Assembly (NCBI GenBank): GCA_030918015.1
Contig: JAUPTP010000005.1
Span: 1 to 17,240 of the forward strand
DNA: 17,240 nt
Direction: 5' to 3'
From: Pseudomonadota bacterium
GTDB taxonomy: Bacteria > Pseudomonadota > Gammaproteobacteria > Burkholderiales > Burkholderiaceae_C
Of this stretch, positions 15,617-17,240 are shown one piece after another. The translations under genes were made by a program, and so were the position numbers. Below the pieces are notes generated by a model, which was not told the DNA's origin, did no database searches, and saw only the letters and a program-made list of their open reading frames with translations. Within the stretch, counting starts at the first letter, position 1; every line of letters begins with the position of its first letter.

Positions 15617-16483
15617 ATGACCGCCCTCGCCTCCCGACTGCCGCTCTACCTCGACCTGATCCGCTGGAACCGCCCGGCCGGCTGGCTGCTGCTGCTGTGG
15701 CCGACGCTCTCGGCGCTGTGGCTGGCCGCCGGCGGCTGGCCGGGGCTGCATCTGCTGCTGGTGTTCACGCTGGGCACGATCCTGATGCGCAGCGCCGGCT
15801 GCTGCATCAACGATGTCGCCGACCGCGACTTCGACCGCCATGTCAAGCGCACCGCGCAGCGCCCGATCACCTCCGGCGCGATGGGCGTGAAGGAGGCGCT
15901 GGGCCTCGGGGCCGCACTGGCGCTGGTCGCCTTCGCGCTGGTGCTGACCACCAACGTGCCCACGATCCTGATCTCGTTCGCCGCGCTGGCGATCACGATG
16001 GCCTACCCCTATGCCAAGCGCTTCGTCGCGATGCCGCAGGCGGTGCTGGGCGTGGCCTTCAGCGTCGGCATTCCGATGGCCTTCACCGCGGTGCGCGGCG
16101 CGGTCGACCCGCTGGCCTGGGCGCTGGTGGTCGGCAACCTGTTCTGGGTGCTGGCCTACGACACCGAGTACGCGATGGTCGACCGCGACGACGACCTGAA
16201 GATCGGCATCCGCACCTCGGCGATCACGCTGGGCCGCGCCGATGTGGCCGCGGTGATGCTGTTCTACGGGCTGTATCTGGCGATCTGGTCCTGGGCGGCG
16301 CTGCAGGCCGGCCTGGGCGGCGCCTTCTGGCTGGGCATCGCCGCGGCGGCAGCGCAGGTGGCCTGGCATTTCACGCTGATCCGCCAGCGCAGCCGCGAGG
16401 GGTGCTTCCGCGCCTTCCGCGAGAACCATTGGGTGGGCTTCGCGGTCTTCGCCGGCCACGTGCTGGATCTGGCGCTGCGCTGA
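15617..16483 (+). CDS. ubiA: 4-hydroxybenzoate polyprenyltransferase UbiA
   Basis: UbiA is an inner-membrane enzyme that attaches the polyprenyl tail to 4-hydroxybenzoate in ubiquinone synthesis. The 288-residue length is normal. The two Asp-rich, magnesium-binding motifs are present: NDVADRDFD (65-73) with [12 protein letters not shown] after it, and [13 protein letters not shown] (181-193) with LKIGIRT. Eight to nine membrane helices are expected. The ATG at 15617 gives the family start [12 protein letters not shown] near residue 13. An in-frame ATG at 15578 would add 13 proline- and arginine-rich residues and overlaps the possible -10. It is 58 bp after the GGDEF-EAL gene, and its TGA stop directly abuts the convergent pdxA stop. 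Confidence 0.96.
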   Translation: MTALASRLPLYLDLIRWNRPAGWLLLLWPTLSALWLAAGGWPGLHLLLVFTLGTILMRSAGCCINDVADRDFDRHVKRTAQRPITSGAMGVKEALGLGAALALVAFALVLTTNVPTILISFAALAITMAYPYAKRFVAMPQAVLGVAFSVGIPMAFTAVRGAVDPLAWALVVGNLFWVLAYDTEYAMVDRDDDLKIGIRTSAITLGRADVAAVMLFYGLYLAIWSWAALQAGLGGAFWLGIAAAAAQVAWHFTLIRQRSREGCFRAFRENHWVGFAVFAGHVLDLALR

Positions 16484-17240
16484 TCAGCCCGCGGCGCCGC
16501 CGGCGAGCCGCCGCGCCATCGCCAGCGCCGCCACCAGGCTGTCGGCCTCGGCGCGGCCCTGGCCGGCGATGTCGAAGGCGGTGCCGTGGTCCGGGCTGGT
16601 GCGCACGAAGGGCAGCCCCAGCGTGACGTTCACGCCCTGCTCGACGCCCAGGTACTTCACCGGGATCAGCCCCTGGTCGTGGTACATCGCCAGCACCAGA
16701 TCGAACTCGCCGCGGCGCGCGCGCATGAAGATGGTGTCGGGCGGGAACGGCCCCTGCGCGTCGATGCCCTCGGCGCGGGCGGCGGCGATCGCCGGCGCGA
16801 TGATCTCGATCTCCTCGCGGCCGAAGAGCCCGCCCTCGCCCGCATGCGGGTTGAGCCCGGCCACCGCGATGCGCGGCCGCGGCTGGCCCCACAGCGCCGC
16901 CGAGGCGTGGCTGATGCGCAGCGTCGACAGCACCGCGTCGAACGTCACCCGCTCGATCGCCTCGCGCAGCGCGCAGTGGATGGTGACCAGCACCGTGCGC
17001 AGCTCCTCGTTGGCCAGCATCATGCGCACGTCGGCCGGGCGGCCGTGGCGCGCGCTCTCGTCGGCCAGCAGCTCGGTGTGACCGGGAAAGGGCTCGCCGG
17101 CGGCGGCCAGCGCCTCCTTGTGGATCGGCGCGGTGACCAGGCCGGCGATCTCGCCGCGCATCGCCAGCGCGACCGCGTCGCGGATGCACGCCGCCGCCAG
17201 CCGGCCGGCGCGCGCGTCGATCGTGCCCCACGGCGCCTGG
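16484..17240 (-). CDS. pdxA: 4-hydroxythreonine-4-phosphate dehydrogenase, 5' end outside window
   Basis: PdxA oxidises 4-phosphohydroxy-L-threonine with NAD in the pyridoxal 5'-phosphate pathway. About 251 C-terminal residues of the usual 330 are visible, and the frame stays open to the window edge (WGTIDARAGRLAAACIRDAVALA before the first internal Met). Family motifs are VTAPIHKEAL, GHTELLAD (first metal-binding His), VTIHCALREAI (second His), LNPHAGEGG, MYHDQGLIPVKYL (third His) and VRTSPDHGTAFDIAG. The ATG at 17161 is internal, not the start. The E. coli order is surA-pdxA-ksgA; here nothing follows pdxA on its strand, so ksgA must be elsewhere. Its stop abuts that of ubiA with no gap. 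Confidence 0.95.
   Translation of the reverse strand, partial: QAPWGTIDARAGRLAAACIRDAVALAMRGEIAGLVTAPIHKEALAAAGEPFPGHTELLADESARHGRPADVRMMLANEELRTVLVTIHCALREAIERVTFDAVLSTLRISHASAALWGQPRPRIAVAGLNPHAGEGGLFGREEIEIIAPAIAAARAEGIDAQGPFPPDTIFMRARRGEFDLVLAMYHDQGLIPVKYLGVEQGVNVTLGLPFVRTSPDHGTAFDIAGQGRAEADSLVAALAMARRLAGGAAG

Noticed and set aside
16371..17231. 286-codon minus-strand frame over pdxA
   Set aside because: It is a shifted frame of pdxA with Arg/Gly/Ala-rich translation; the pdxA frame carries all family motifs.
1..17240. Search for mobile elements, CRISPR arrays, tRNA genes, toxin-antitoxin or defence modules
   Set aside because: No transposase, integrase, repeat-spacer array, tRNA-like cloverleaf or defence domain was recognised by eye on either strand.

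Overview
This window looks like core chromosome of a high-GC betaproteobacterium, probably of the order Burkholderiales and closest in style to the Leptothrix/Rubrivivax/Ideonella group. The reasons are the very G/C-rich third codon positions, a polar-type flagellar cluster (flhB-flhA-flhF-flhG-fliA), and OxyR, UbiA, PdxA and cytochrome c4 proteins of betaproteobacterial type. The genus is inference. I see no insertion sequence, phage gene, tRNA, rRNA or CRISPR array.

Layout. Positions 1-291 (+) hold the end of citrate synthase gltA, closed by a strong UUCG-loop terminator. A small unidentified gene follows (452-733, +). On the minus strand, 721-8753 is one tight flagellar operon transcribed right to left: flhB, flhA, flhF, flhG, fliA and a soluble chemoreceptor-like gene. 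Junctions are ATGA overlaps or gaps of 2-26 bp. Its last gene overlaps the small plus-strand gene by 13 bp. A 189-bp divergent intergenic region separates flhB from copA (8943-11168, +), a Cu(I)-exporting P-type ATPase. A di-haem cytochrome c4 (11182-11838, -) converges on copA and is divergent from oxyR (12078-13013, +). The 239-bp region between them holds a perfect FNR/ANR-type palindrome, a -10-like hexamer and an 8-bp inverted repeat. After oxyR come a membrane-anchored PAS-GGDEF-EAL protein (13084-15558, +) and ubiA (15617-16483, +). The 5'-truncated pdxA (16484 to window end, -) has a stop codon that directly abuts the ubiA stop.

How the genes fit together. FlhB and FlhA form the flagellar export gate. 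FlhF and FlhG set flagellum position and number, FliA is the late flagellar sigma factor, and the chemoreceptor would feed the chemotaxis pathway. The GGDEF-EAL protein may link motility to c-di-GMP, although it lies in another transcription unit. CopA, cytochrome c4, OxyR and UbiA concern copper, respiration, oxidative stress and quinone synthesis.

Most of the window is ordinary. The observations most worth checking are three. The FlhG homologue keeps the FlhF-stimulating DQAxxLR motif but has lost the P-loop ATPase signature. A perfect FNR-type box lies in the presumed leader of the cytochrome c4 gene. The flagellar operon ends with a membrane-free chemoreceptor that carries a C-terminal sensor domain. 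I did not find a convincing wholly new system.
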